Below are positions 52,201 through 63,179 of a DNA stretch of 64,000 bases, piece by piece (position 1 is the stretch's first letter; the number at the start of each line of letters is the position of its first letter). The notes beneath the pieces were generated by a model, which ran no database searches, had not been told where the DNA came from, and was given only the letters and a program-made list of their open reading frames with translations. Both the position numbers and the translations under genes were made by a program. The stretch is taken from contig CP136063.1 in NCBI GenBank assembly GCA_032622095.1, forward strand, positions 25,424,987 through 25,488,986. Reading direction: 5' to 3'. The DNA comes from Siphonodentalium dalli (lineage: Eukaryota > Mollusca > Scaphopoda > Gadilida > Siphonodentaliidae).

Positions 52201-55168
52201 ATGAATCAGAAAAAATCGTCCATTTCCAGGAAACTGGTCTGGTATCTTCGCCACAACAACAACGTACCAGGTGAGTCAATAAACATCCATCTATATATTG
52301 TGAAATTTATATCGAGGATATCATAGCGGTATATCCCATGTAGATTTTAATCAAAATTTTACACGTTGAATACATTTGTTAACTATAATGTCAAAATTAA
52401 GTCACAGAAGGAAACGAAGAATCTGGATTTATCTTAAAACTTTGCAATTATAATTTGGGGTGGCAAGTCATAACATAAATGAGTCGGAGATGAGAGGAAG
52501 GTATTCATATATACCGAATAGAATTGGTTGTCATACCACTGCCAACCGGGGGATCATTTTGTTAAAATATTATATTTTTTTGTATTGGGAATTAATATTG
52601 TATGTCCTAATACGATGAACGCTCTCTTTGCATTATATATCATTAAATGCCCACTCATTCGCCCATTCAGTTATAAAAGTAAAATATTACATTTCAGCCA
52701 ACGGTTACGTTTGTTGCAAACAATTGGCGATGGATTTGTCCAATGGATGGAATAATGTGACTACCAGTGACATAATTGATGCCGTAGCCTCCGGCTACAC
52801 CCGAGGACGGGTCACGATGAAAATGAGTGATTCAGGATTGTATTTGTTTAAAGCGGAGCAAGGACACACGGTAAAGGTATGTCTAATGATTGCTAATACA
52901 AATAGTATAAATGATATATATTTGTATTGACAATACGAGGCGGTATATATACTTATCAACAGTTCTTGTATTTGCAACCAATCTTATGCATCCTTAGAAA
53001 TTACTTACACAAAATTTGGAAGTTCGAATGAACCATGTTCATTTAAATTAACAGAATATCATGACACTATATAACACAACTAAATGATCCCAAAGTGCAG
53101 ATATCGAATAAAAATCATGTAAAGAACCGCCACAGTCGTGATTACACATGTACCTTGAAATAGAACCGTAACCTACTGACAGATAACCATGTAACAATTT
53201 CCCCCTTCTGTCTATGTGGGGAATTTGAGACAACTTACCACTATCTCTTTGAATGTACATTTTATCAAGAGCCCAGAAGAGAACTATATGACTCCCTACC
53301 AAATGTTGCATTATCTGAGAATACACTAATGCGGGGGTCAAGGGAGCTTAGTCTTTGCGAAAACAAACAAATATTTAATGCAGTACAGACATATATTATG
53401 AGAACAAAAAGATTTCCATGATCTGTATGGGTAACACATTGCTTTGGATTCCGGCCGCGTTATGCGGCAGCACGACGTTCCCCATTATATATGTAGTACT
53501 AAATGTCTTCCGATAACGATTATTTTGTAAGTTACTTACTTGTCACTATCCTGTATATACATGAAATGATTCTACATGAAGAATCTCTCTCTCTCTCTCT
53601 CCTTTAAAAATATTATTTCTATTATTCCCGTCTGATCGATACCCCTCCCTCATTTATTGGGGAAGGGGCATGTCGCCAAAGAGGAGAAGAATTCATATAA
53701 GCCCTCGGGCTTGTTGTCTGATCCTCATGTCCATACATTATCTCTTATATGTTGTATATGTATGTCATTTGTGTATTATGTGTATTATGTTTGGAAATAA
53801 AAATATGTTTACATTAACCTACATAATTTGTGAGTAGGAGGCTAATGCTCCAAAGTATCGACACACATCGGGATATTTCCTCGCCTATTTTACAGAAGGA
53901 TAGCGCATGTACAATTTATACTCAGTGTTTGTCTTCAGAATTTGTTTCACAGTCGGTATGCTACCGAGAACAAAGAAATTACGTTCACAAAGCTTGATTT
54001 TCAGTGATTACATGTTGATAATTACACGTTAACTCGCTATATCCGAGTTAAATGTTATCTAAAGTTCAGACTGGATGGTTGTTATATTCGTATGTGTAAG
54101 CCCATATATATCAGTCGATTTGATATTAGGTCGATCAAGGCAAATATTATATCAAATTAATAACCCGGTATTCAATATCCTTTCATCATATTTTTCAGGT
54201 GTGTCCTAAATTGATGGAGTATTGGGTGTATCAACCACGAACAAATGAAATAGTTTTCCATCTCACCTTTTTTGACGCACTGAAAGGAATATTAGATGAC
54301 GGCATCCAGCCCATGACGCGAGCATTTGTACACCTGGTTGTGTGTCCATCCGATCAGGAGGAGCATATCATTGGAGGTATGTAAATTCATTGAGGTATGG
54401 ACATTTGTCCACCATTTATCGCGCATGGTAATTATTAACAGACATGAACTTTCGATCCGATCAGCAGGAGCATATTAGTCCAGGAGATATTGATCGACCT
54501 CTGCACCCCCCCCCCCCCCCCCAGGACTCAATATCAGGATCTAATATATATTTTGGGACTTCGGTCTGTTTGTTTGTCTGTTAGCTATGGCCGGGAAAAC
54601 TGCTGGACGGATTTCGACGAAATTTTATACCTACGGGTAATATAGTCCGCGTAGTGTTTTGGACGGGCCTTACCTTATTCTTCAGAATGGTCAATTCAAG
54701 GTAAAATCTGGTAAACCGACTGATTTCGACGAAATTTGATACCTTTTGGTACTTTGTCCGGGGAGTGTTTTGGACGGGTCAAATAGTGACTCCGACCCGA
54801 CCTTGACCTTCAAAATGATCAATTCAAGGTCAAAGCCCGGATGAAGTCGGGTCACCTGCTAGTTTGATATAACTAAATTGTTATTAAGTTATGATGTATT
54901 TGTGTGATCTGCCGATTTTGGGCATATAGTTTTTGTTTTAAATTCCGACCCTTGATACATAAATGAACTCTAAAACTACTTAAACATAAATATTAAATTT
55001 CTCGTTTCAGAACGTAGAAATGCCAGGAGATACTCTGCTATGGTTCAGATCAGTGCACGTAAGTGCTTAGAAGTCGGATTCATATTTTACAGAAATAATC
55101 AACGGAACACTCTCCTGTGTCAACATGCCATTCCATCCAAGTTCATCGTCAGAATGGAAGGGTTGTAG
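52201..55168 (+). CDS. KptA/Tpt1-like RNA 2'-phosphotransferase, four exons, 194 aa
   Basis: Exons are 52201-52270, 52698-52876, 54199-54376 and 55011-55168. All introns are GT-AG, phases 1, 0 and 1, giving one unbroken frame of 194 residues plus TAG, the normal KptA size. Tpt1/KptA removes the 2'-phosphate left at tRNA splice junctions by transferring it to NAD+. Visible landmarks: SRKLVWYLRH (the catalytic Arg-His pair, R17-H18), ANGYV (residues 24-28), LYLFKAEQGHT (usual IRANQGHS; the Arg is Lys75), FHLT (usual HGT, H104/T106), ILDDGI, MTRAFVHL (third Arg, R124) and SAMVQISAR...VGFIFYRN at the C-terminus. R17, H18 and R124 are kept and one key Arg is conservatively changed. Intron 2 holds a LINE tail and intron 3 a Helitron-like element. 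It lies wholly inside the TIR-bounded element. The start is the only Met in a sensible position before the RH motif. Confidence 0.82.
53100..53808 (+). pseudogene. LINE 3' end in intron 2 of the KptA-like gene
   Basis: About 53185-53421 reads CLCGEFETTYHYLFEC, PRRELYDSL and NAVQTYIMRTKRFP, then stop: the C-terminal zinc-binding region of a LINE RT protein. A 3' UTR with a GAGGAGAAGAATTCATATAA... CCCTCGGGCTTGTTG hairpin-like segment follows. It ends near AATAAAAATATG (about 53798). Confidence 0.75.
54540..54862 (+). mobile_element. Helitron-like non-autonomous element in intron 3
   Basis: Begins TCTAATATATATTTTGGG and ends CCCGGATGAAGTCGGGTCACCTGCTAG, which contains a small CCCG...CGGG stem about 10 bases before a terminal CTAG. 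It is preceded by A (54539) and followed by T (54863). This is the Helitron rule: 5'-TC, 3' hairpin, CTRR, insertion between A and T, no duplication. The interior repeats the word GATTTCGACGAAATTT twice. A C-tract lies just upstream (54507-54522). Confidence 0.6.
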
Positions 55169-55740
55169 ATGTAGTCATATATACCATAGCTGAGTCACAG
55201 ATGGGATGCTGGTATTCATGCGTGTGTACCAAGTACTGTGCCCGGCCATATAAATACCATTACGCATGGGGGGGGGGGGGGCGTAACAACACTTTCTAGC
55301 AAATACAAAAGCTGTCTCCATAAAATCCTTGGTCCATGAAAAGAACAATCGTAATGTCTGCAACGCTTTCTATTGTACACTTTGCACCGTCTCATCAACT
55401 AAAATAAACATACATATATGACCATATACTAGTATGAAAACTTTATTTAAATCAAATACACGACATCGTTCTTGTAGAGCGACATGCATTGACAACACTG
55501 GGCATAAAATCCAAATATGCTTTGTTAAATTTTATTAAATGAAATCAGTGATGACCTTGGCATATTGATGCACTTAAAACTGATTGTATTTACTAATTTT
55601 ATTTACTTTATTGATACACGCTACCAGCATATAACAATTATCTAGTTTCATTATATCACATCTTCTGAGTGCTGAGACATATTTGATTTCTAATTCCGTT
55701 TCTATGTTGGACACTACCATAATTTAAAATTTCGACTATA
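55169..55740. other. Non-coding downstream of the KptA-like gene
   Basis: G-tract at about 55269-55281. No feature recognised. Confidence 0.4.
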
Positions 55741-56190
55741 TACATGTATGCTTGTATGCACCATTTACCACACATTTTTTCCTTCCTGTTTCATTGTTTT
55801 TCCTACCTACTCCATTATCTTCTCAATCACACCCAACCCTTCTCAACCCCGCACTCGCTTAACCTACTTCACAAAAAACCTGAGAAAACATAACTATATT
55901 CAAATCCCCGCTTTCTTTACCATGCAGCTGTCTCTATTGACACTCGGGGTAACATTTCTAGAGGAAAGGATTTTTATAAAAGCCATAGGCTTATTGCTTG
56001 TTATCATATCGCCATTTGAACTATTTGTTATTTTTCTATGTATACATTGTAAATGTGACGTTCTGTTTTTTCGTTCTAATAAATTATTGTTAACACTCTT
56101 AAAAGTTATCTATACCGTCTGTGTATATACAGTCGCCCTATAGTATACATAGAACATGTATATCAATAAAGAGCGTTTGTTGAAGCATTT
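55741..56190 (+). pseudogene. LINE 3' UTR-like relic
   Basis: AGAGGAAAGGATTTTTATAA followed by AAGCCATAGGCTTATTGCTTG resembles the 3' UTR hairpin word of the copy at about 53680-53710. It is preceded by CT-rich sequence and followed by AATAAA words. The 131-codon frame here has no domain. Confidence 0.45.
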
Positions 56191-56227
56191 ATTGCGAGGG
56201 TCTTAATTGCAACTAAGAGTCCTTTAA

Positions 56228-56707
56228 AGGTACTCAACCCGATAAAACTCCTCTCAATTACTATTTCAATGGCTTCGGGGGTCAAAAATATTTGATTCGA
56301 GTCGAGGAAGTCACCCATCAAAGCTCAGATTTGTTAGATATCGATTTTAGAAATCTATTATTTTTCATTATCGGGAATTGTTTCTGGCCCAGAAGACAGT
56401 AAAAAATTCGTTGTTATTACCCACTTGATCATAGAGTTATCCATCCTTGTCTGTTTGAATATAATTTTGGCGTAAAATCTCGAGCATGTTACCAAATTGA
56501 CGGCAGTTATTGGTACTCATCTCGAGAACATAAGAATTTTCAAAAATCAATATCTAATAACTCTGAGCTTTGTTTGATGGGTTCCTCGACTCGAATCAAA
56601 TATTTTTTACCCCCAAAGCCAAAGAAATAGTAATATAGGACCCTCTGATCGGATTGTTGTTGTTGGAATCTGTTGAGATGGGGACCCTCTTTACGGGTTG
56701 AGTACCT
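56228..56707. mobile_element. TTAA-type MITE, copy 1 (480 bp)
   Basis: Ends AGGTACTCAACCCG...CGGGTTGAGTACCT, flanked by TTAA (56224-56227, 56708-56711). The two halves are extensively inverted (TATTTGATTCGAGTCGAGGAA and inverse). Same family as 62005-62400. Confidence 0.85.
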
Positions 56708-56711
56708 TTAA

Positions 56712-57166
56712 CATCATGCCTCCATTTAAAAAAACTGGTAATTTGTTTACTTAGAAGCCACAACATGCATGTTAGATTTGACAATTCCAATTAACAAAAA
56801 TATTCATGATGCATAATGCCCCATTATCATTATGTTTGTACAGTCTGTCAGGATGACTGAGATGTCACTGGCTTTAAAGATTATCCCGCACGAAGAGCTG
56901 TGTTAATTTTCTATTGTTTATGGTGTTCATTAATTTGCTTCAGATACTAATGAAATAATGCGGTTAAGCTGATAATCTGAAATTCAGTGATTTCATTGGC
57001 CTTAGCACAGTGTGGTGCGAACACATCTCATCTTTGGTCGCCAAAAAAACTAAACTAAACAAAACACAAGGCAAAGATGGCATGTATTCCAATAAAATGT
57101 GTGCGCGCAGTGTTCGTGATATACGAGAGACTACACAATCATGGATTTAATTAAAATTCGAGTTTC
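56712..57166. other. Non-coding, no feature recognised
   Basis: Ends with a short ATG-initiated run (57140) that meets an ACGTAAGTG donor at the inner edge of the right TIR. Confidence 0.4.
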
Positions 57167-57167
57167 A

Positions 57168-58933
57168 CACGTAAGTGTTTATATAAGTCTATAAAAAAAA
57201 ATGGATCCGGGCCCACTCGCCCCAGGGCCAGCTCGTCCCAGGCCGTTTTTGGGGCGAGCTGGCCCACCTTTCAGGGGCGAGCTGGCCCGGGTATTACATT
57301 TGTATTAAAGTTGTAAATAAGTTAATATATATTGATATATTATAATTTCTTAAGTTCAGATTATGATATATTTCAGAGTTATGTCCATCAATTTTGACAT
57401 TTAGATTACTTTAGGCACGTTTGTTAGCAAAGATAATAGCCATGCAGTATATCACACTAGTTGGTTTGAACGACGAACCGGCGAATTCATAAATAACAAT
57501 AATGAACTGTTTTCACAATCTGGATATTAAAGTTTCTCTTTTTCTCTGAGTTCATCTCACTATCTCTGGAGTTTGGGAAACCCTTAGAAGCCGTTATTGT
57601 CCCCATTCAAATCCTATCAAAACAATAGAAGCAGGTTGTTTACACAGTAACCAGTCGACTAATCACACCTCACACTTCAGAGGGTGAGATGGCTTCAGTG
57701 TGGTAGATAATCACTTTCATATGCCGACCACATACCGCATATACCAATTCGTTTATACAACACATACAATGTATTGATGTATGCTCTCCGTTAATGGAGG
57801 TTAATAAAGATATATATCTCTCGACAACCCTTTGGCTTAGAGAGAGAGAGAGAGGAAAGAGAGAGAGAGAAAGCAAGCAAAACGACAACTTAAATAAGAC
57901 ATTATCCCTTGGGGCGAGCTGGCCCGGGGCGAGCTGGCTCGGGGCGAGCTGGCCCAGGTCGACTGGGGCGAGCTGGCCCTGGGGCGAGTGGGCCCGTTTC
58001 CAAAAAAAATTGGGTATTATTTCCAACAGTCTGACCATTGACATATTCATGCGTTCAAACCAGTTAATCTATTTTGTAACTTGGCTTTTAGTCGCCGGGC
58101 TCCGGCATCTGGGCTTTTAGTCACAACTGAAGTGCGAATATTTTGGAGCGAATTTCTGCAACAATTTCACCGCGTGGTGGACCCATTTGGAAAAAAATAC
58201 ATTCCCTGTGTCTAATCCTACATTTTGATATACTATACGCCCCATTATATTGAATATACCAGCTGAAATCGATCGTGTAAATGTAAACATCGAGTCTATT
58301 TTTAGCTGTTTTATCGGCGCTTGTTTGCGTTTCGCTATTACAGTTTTCGCACTAAAACAGCCATATTGTAGATAAAAACGAGTGCACAGTATTCCACTGC
58401 GTTATTTGATACCTAAAACTTGGTGTTTGCTAGCGTATTCGTCGAGAAATCTAAATTCTAAACATTAATGTCGAACGCAGTTTTTCGTGTTTGTGGCATT
58501 TTATGTTAGGTCAGTTTTCGACCGAATAATGCAACTTCCGGTGTCCGTTCAGTGGCGGGGTTAATATGTGTGGATAGGGCGAATATCGGCCTTTCGTTAG
58601 ACACCAAAATGAGCCCTATACGCCCTGTATTCCTCGAGATATCGGCCGTTCCACGCAATTTGAAATTCTGTTCCGCAGATTGCCATGCTATCCCAAATTT
58701 CACCCCATGTTAGGTCAGTTTTCGATCAAATAATGCAACTTCTGGTGTCCGGTCAGTGGCGGGGTTAATATGTGTGGATAGAGCGAATGTGGGCCTTTCG
58801 TTAGACACCAACATGAGCGCCCTACGCCCTGTATTCCTCGAGATATCGGCCGTTCCACGCAATTTGAAATTCTGTTCCGCAGATTGTCGTTCTATTCCAT
58901 ATTCCATCCCATTCCGCAGATTGTCATGTCCCT
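57168..58933 (-). repeat. Terminal inverted repeat of the 8.5-kb element, right (interrupted)
   Basis: Inverse of 50423-51377, beginning at ACGTAAGTGTTTATATAAG and split by the insertion at 57203-58001. Very few differences between the arms are visible, including the two 204-bp units. Confidence 0.9.
57203..58001. mobile_element. 799-bp foldback element with GGGCGAGCTGGCCC repeats
   Basis: Ends GGA(TC)CGGGCCCACTCGCCCC and inverse. GGGCGAGCTGGCCC-type units occur about three times at the left and five at the right. Flanked by A8T on both sides (57194-57202, 58002-58010), consistent with a 9-bp duplication, although low complexity makes this uncertain. The interior is AT-rich and holds an AGAG run (57838-57872). 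Absent from the left TIR. Confidence 0.75.
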
Positions 58934-58939
58934 TATTCT
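58934..58939. repeat. Target-site duplication TATTCT (right)
   Basis: Identical to 50417-50422. Confidence 0.85.
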
Positions 58940-59842
58940 ATGGAACGTCGGTCACAAATGACCAACATGCTTCAACTGTGATTTTCATATCGCATTTATT
59001 CGAACACATTTCCATACCACGCAGAAGCAGCTGATTTATCACTTCAAAACCCGATTTTGTAACGAGAAAATTCTTAATAACTTGATATTTTGTGTATGAA
59101 AACGAAATAATCTTAATAATGTCCCGTATCAATTGCTATAAGAAACATCTCCGCCGTGCGATTGTTGTTGGCGTTGGTGTCTCAAACAACTAAATACTGA
59201 GAAAAATGCATTTTAACACGCACCACCACGTGGACGCTCCAGTTCGTATTGCGATAAGCGCCAGCGCGTAGACCGCCGCGACTGGAGGGATCGAGTGCGC
59301 ATTTAAAAAGAGATTTAGGGAATTGCAGATGTGAAAACAATCGAAACAAGTTCGTATTTATTATTTCAATCACATTGGCATTATTGGGGCCTAAAACATG
59401 ACAATTATCGTGTGGTGTTTCCGTGAATTATCAGTTATATACCAATAGTATATCCTATTATATACTCCAATCGGTATGTATTTGAATGTACACGAAGTCC
59501 TGTGTGATTCACATGTTATTGTACAGATATAATTAAAACTGTTCGTTTGTTGTCAGCCTAATTGATTTCGAATAGTGGGTTGATCATGAATGCATATTAC
59601 GATCTGAGAGTTTGACCATGGCATGCATGTATTCGCATAATTAATTTTGCAAAATAATTGTCGATATGCGGCTTGAGTAAGTCATAACACAATATGGATG
59701 TGTCATTATATATAAATGGCACGAAAACGGCATGCATGACCTATTAAAGGCAGACAATCCGATCAGGTGGTCCTCGTATAATCAGATTCCAACAACAATA
59801 ACAACAACATTTTTCAAAAGACGCTTTAGTTATTAAAATCAA
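58940..59842. other. Non-coding, no feature recognised
   Basis: No convincing open frame. A short ACAACAATAACAACAAC run lies near 59790. Confidence 0.4.
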
Positions 59843-60436
59843 CTAATTGCCAAAAAATAATGCCAAATACAGGCATTTTATTAACTTTTCAGAAACAACT
59901 AAGGTGTTAACACTGCCGAGAAAAACAAGAAAACGGCCGCGGTGCAATTCGGCACATCGCGAAAGCGCACCCATCTGAAGAACTTGCGGTGCTGGTTTTA
60001 GAGCTAGTAGACCAGTCCTCGTTTTGAATTTAGTAGGACACGAGTCACATAAATATGTGACATCAGAGTGATTTGACAGCTTATGCCTCTTCATGTCATA
60101 TTGTTCCACAAATTTGCTGTCACATGCATCGCATTGATGAGACCTGACATCCTGATGTCATTTTAAATGCCTCCTGTAATTTGCTTTTATTTTTGATTTG
60201 TATGGACAAATCCCACACTCGAACAACGGATGTGTCACCGGAGGCGCGTTGTCTGTTGGCTTCATCTGTGTACTCGTCGCCATAGGTTCAGCCATCTCGC
60301 TCTCGTTCTCTTCAGCCATGTCGCTCTCCGTTAGGGTGGATATGGTTCCTCCGAGGTTATAAGATGACACGATAGGTCCATTAAGATTATTGAATCCTCC
60401 ACTGATATAAGCGACCCTTCCATACCCGCATACATC
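59843..60436 (-). pseudogene. C2H2 zinc-finger exon with an in-frame TGA
   Basis: The exon probably starts at an acceptor (TTATTGTCATTTCAG just above 60436). It reads SSYNLGGTISTLTESDMAEE, then a finger start FECGICPYKSKIKANYRRHLK. A TGA at 60158-60160 follows, then in the same frame HQCDACDSKFVEQYDMKRHK (second finger) and YLCDSCPTKFKTRTG (third, truncated before its His pair). Nuclear DNA binding is inferred from the fingers. The TGA and lost third finger suggest a pseudogene. Read-through or a sequencing error cannot be excluded. Confidence 0.65.
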
Positions 60437-60540
60437 TGAAATGACAATAATGAAATAATAAACGCTAGATAATCAGGTATAATTGTGGGTAGAGTGTCTT
60501 CAATCCGGGTGGGCAATATTGGGCAAATCAATTTGCAATA
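60437..60540. other. Putative intron sequence upstream of the finger exon
   Basis: On the minus strand this leads into the acceptor. No upstream exon identified. Confidence 0.35.
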
Positions 60541-60631
60541 CAGGGGTCCAGGAATTTTTGGTTTTAATTTATCATATTATTTTCTCAAAATACTATATTA
60601 AATTAAAAACATATATATTCCCGGACCCCTG
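60541..60631. mobile_element. 91-bp MITE with CAGGGGTCC ends
   Basis: Starts CAGGGGTCCAGGAAT and ends ATTCCCGGACCCCTG. The CAGGGGTC terminus is typical of hAT-type elements. A clean 8-bp duplication was not found. Confidence 0.6.
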
Positions 60632-61983
60632 TGATTTGCACTCCACCCGGAGTTGAAAGACATTTATATTTACAACATATATTTAAGATACTTTCAAATA
60701 TATGGGGGTATATCGTTGGAGTTCCAACCAGTTACAAACCTGTTTCAGGTAACAGTCAGAATATTCAAGCTCAAGAGTGTGCAAAAGGAAAGTCTTAAAG
60801 TTGAGAAAAAAATGTGCTCCAAAGTGGGGGATACAGTTGGAAATTCGAAGTTTGACACCCACCCAAACCAAGAGCCTCTAGTCACGTCCCTGACACTCCC
60901 AATCCTGCATCAAGGTGTGATGAATACAGTGTTTGCTTTCATTGAAACAACATAGCGATACCAGTTCAACGTATTCCCAACTAAAATAAATGTCTAATAA
61001 TCATAATTACATTCGTACTCACGAAGCCATATTACCACTATATATATGGTGTTATGGTTCTGCGAAGAATGCACTGCAAATGATATGAATATGATTATTA
61101 TATTATAGTAATTATATATACTAATGTCTAATTATCGTAATTACATTCGTATCATTTGTATTACATTCTTAATTGTCATAATTACATTCGTATTCGGATA
61201 TTTATGCTATAAATGGTATATAATGTATTAAATTACAACATAAAACACAAGCTAATTGAAGACAATGACTCTGAGGAAAGCACACACCACCTTCTGTAGT
61301 TTTCGGTTGTCAGAATGTTGATTATCCTGCCAAAATAAGTCAATTACGATTCCATGACACCTACGCACTGGCGCTTTATTTCACCACAAGCGCACACGGT
61401 GTGTAACCTGTTATCGCAATGGCACTGGGGCTTTTTGTCATGATTTTAAAGCTTTCTGGCATTGATTTAAATGAGCAGAATACATCGACACTGATTGGGG
61501 ATTACTAGATGACGTATTAGCTTTATTGTTCAATATTGTTCACGCTCAAATAAGCTTTTAAATACGCTCTATTCACCCGGTTACTTTCGGTATTTTCCCA
61601 TAGTAAATGCATAGGGAATACTTTTCAGCAATGCTAAACTGGAAAAGGAGGGTATTGTGAGCAAAGATGTGACAAAACGTCCTTGATTTTGTTATAAATG
61701 TTATCGTAGAAGGGAGCAGCAGTGGAAATTATTTTCTATTCCTTACCTTCAATCTGTGTTCTTTGAATGTTGTAAATAAAATAACTTCTTCTGACCGGAT
61801 GTGCATTGGAGCTTCGTGCATGCGCACTGGAGCTTTTATCACAAGCGAACCGCTTCCCACGGAGCTTACCCCCAGTGATACTCCTCGCCAATAACAATCC
61901 AGCTATATTCCAGGTATACATATGCACTTCAATGGCAGCTAACTGTTGACCTGTGGTTTCAGGAAGAGATCCCTGCACACATT
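60632..61983. other. Non-coding with a short AT-rich tandem repeat
   Basis: TAAT(A/T)ATC(A/G)TAATTACATTCGTA recurs near 60993, 61129 and 61171. No gene recognised. Confidence 0.45.
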
Positions 61984-62530
61984 AAAGATGGATTATCTTT
62001 TTAAAGGTACTCAATCCGATTGAGCACCCCTAAATTCCTATTTAGTTGGCTTCAGGGGTAACAAATATTTTATTCGAGTCAAGGAACGCACCCATTAAAC
62101 TCAGAGTGATGTTGATTTTTTCTCGAGATGTGTACTAATAATTGCAACAGAAACACTTATTCAAACGGGCGAAGATGGATAACCCTAAAATCAAGTGGTA
62201 ATAATAACGCAATTTTGACCGAGAACATCCTTTTGACAGCGTGTTCTGGGCCACAAACAATAGAAATAACAAAACTTCAAAAAATTATATCTGGTAACTT
62301 TGAGCATTGATGAGTAGGTTCCTCGACTCGAATCAATTATTTTTTACCCCCGAAGTCAAAGAAATAGTAATTTATGAGGGTCTGATCGGATTGAGTACCT
62401 TTAAATAACAAATTTGAAACAGTTGCGTGAGTATAAAGTAATAATAATGAACTGACCCCTGTATCACCCCTGCCCGGAAAGCCTTCTGTGAATTATTATT
62501 GATTTTATTTTCAATATTTTATTATGAAAT
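61984..62530 (+). repeat. Dispersed repeat family A, copy 4, split by a MITE
   Basis: 61984-62004 (AAAGATGGATTATCTTTTTAA) and 62401-62530 (TTAAATAACAAATTTGAAAC...) together correspond to 45183-45340. The gap is exactly the MITE. Confidence 0.8.
62005..62400. mobile_element. TTAA-type MITE, copy 2 (396 bp)
   Basis: Ends AGGTACTCAATCCGATTGAG...CTGATCGGATTGAGTACCT, flanked by TTAA (62001-62004, 62401-62404). The empty target is visible at 45199-45202 in a paralogous family A repeat. TTAA targets are used by piggyBac and Kolobok transposases; the AG start is closer to Kolobok-type ends. Confidence 0.88.
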
Positions 62531-63179
62531 GAGATGCTTTATTGGGGACACTTTATTGGTATATTTTTAGAACAGACAAATCGCTAAATACCATGTATCG
62601 ATAGAGAACATTAAGGCGAAAAATACACAGGCTTTGTGTCATCAAACCTTGTCGAAAAGGAGGAATGTAATAACTCGAATTCCATCGAAAGGATATGAGC
62701 AAACACGGCACAATTTCAAGAGGTGCTGTACACAATTTTCAATAAATTCCCGGTAATAGCAACGATCTAATATCAATAATATATAAAAAAAACTAAGTAA
62801 TTTAAGTCGACGATGTATTCAGTAAAGTTCAGGTTAATATGTTAACTTAAAATCAAAGCTAATAGTTTGATATAAATTTAAATTACGAGTTTCCGTGTAC
62901 AAGACGTATTCAAAATAGTTCACGGATAGTAGAGTGGGCAACGCGTGGCACACATAATCATGTTAACAATTATGTTGATATTGGGCGTAAACTCAAGCCA
63001 CTCACTGACTAGTGACTATACAATGACTTAAATGAGTACATTCTAGTATCCATATAATATAACATTTAATTTATACATTTGCTTGAAAACTGTCCAAAAA
63101 TTAATAGATATTGACAATTGATATGTTCGTATTCCGGCTAATCTGCCATCCATAATATTACTTCGTACTCAACAGACTT
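62531..63179. other. Non-coding, no feature recognised
   Basis: AT-rich, no convincing frame. Confidence 0.4.

Larger units (their letters stand above)
50423..58933. mobile_element. Polinton/Maverick-like 8.5-kb element with ~955-bp TIRs, carrying KptA-like and SGNH-like genes
   Basis: Both ends read AGGGACATGACAATCTGCGG inward, and the inverted match continues about 955 bases (50423-51377; right arm 57168-58933 including an 799-bp later insertion). A perfect 6-bp TATTCT duplication flanks it. Long TIRs starting 5'-AG and a 6-bp duplication are hallmarks of Polintons, which normally are 15-20 kb and encode PolB, integrase, ATPase, protease and capsid proteins. None of those was seen, so this is a non-autonomous derivative or another class with similar ends. 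Inside are an intact four-exon KptA/Tpt1-like gene (plus strand), an SGNH-hydrolase-like exon (minus strand) and later insertions. Confidence 0.82.

Noticed and set aside
50423-58933. Treating the 8.5-kb unit as two unrelated insertions of one repeat around a host gene
   Set aside because: The perfect TATTCT pair at the two outermost ends and the symmetric inner edges favour one element, though genome-wide evidence is needed to exclude this fully.
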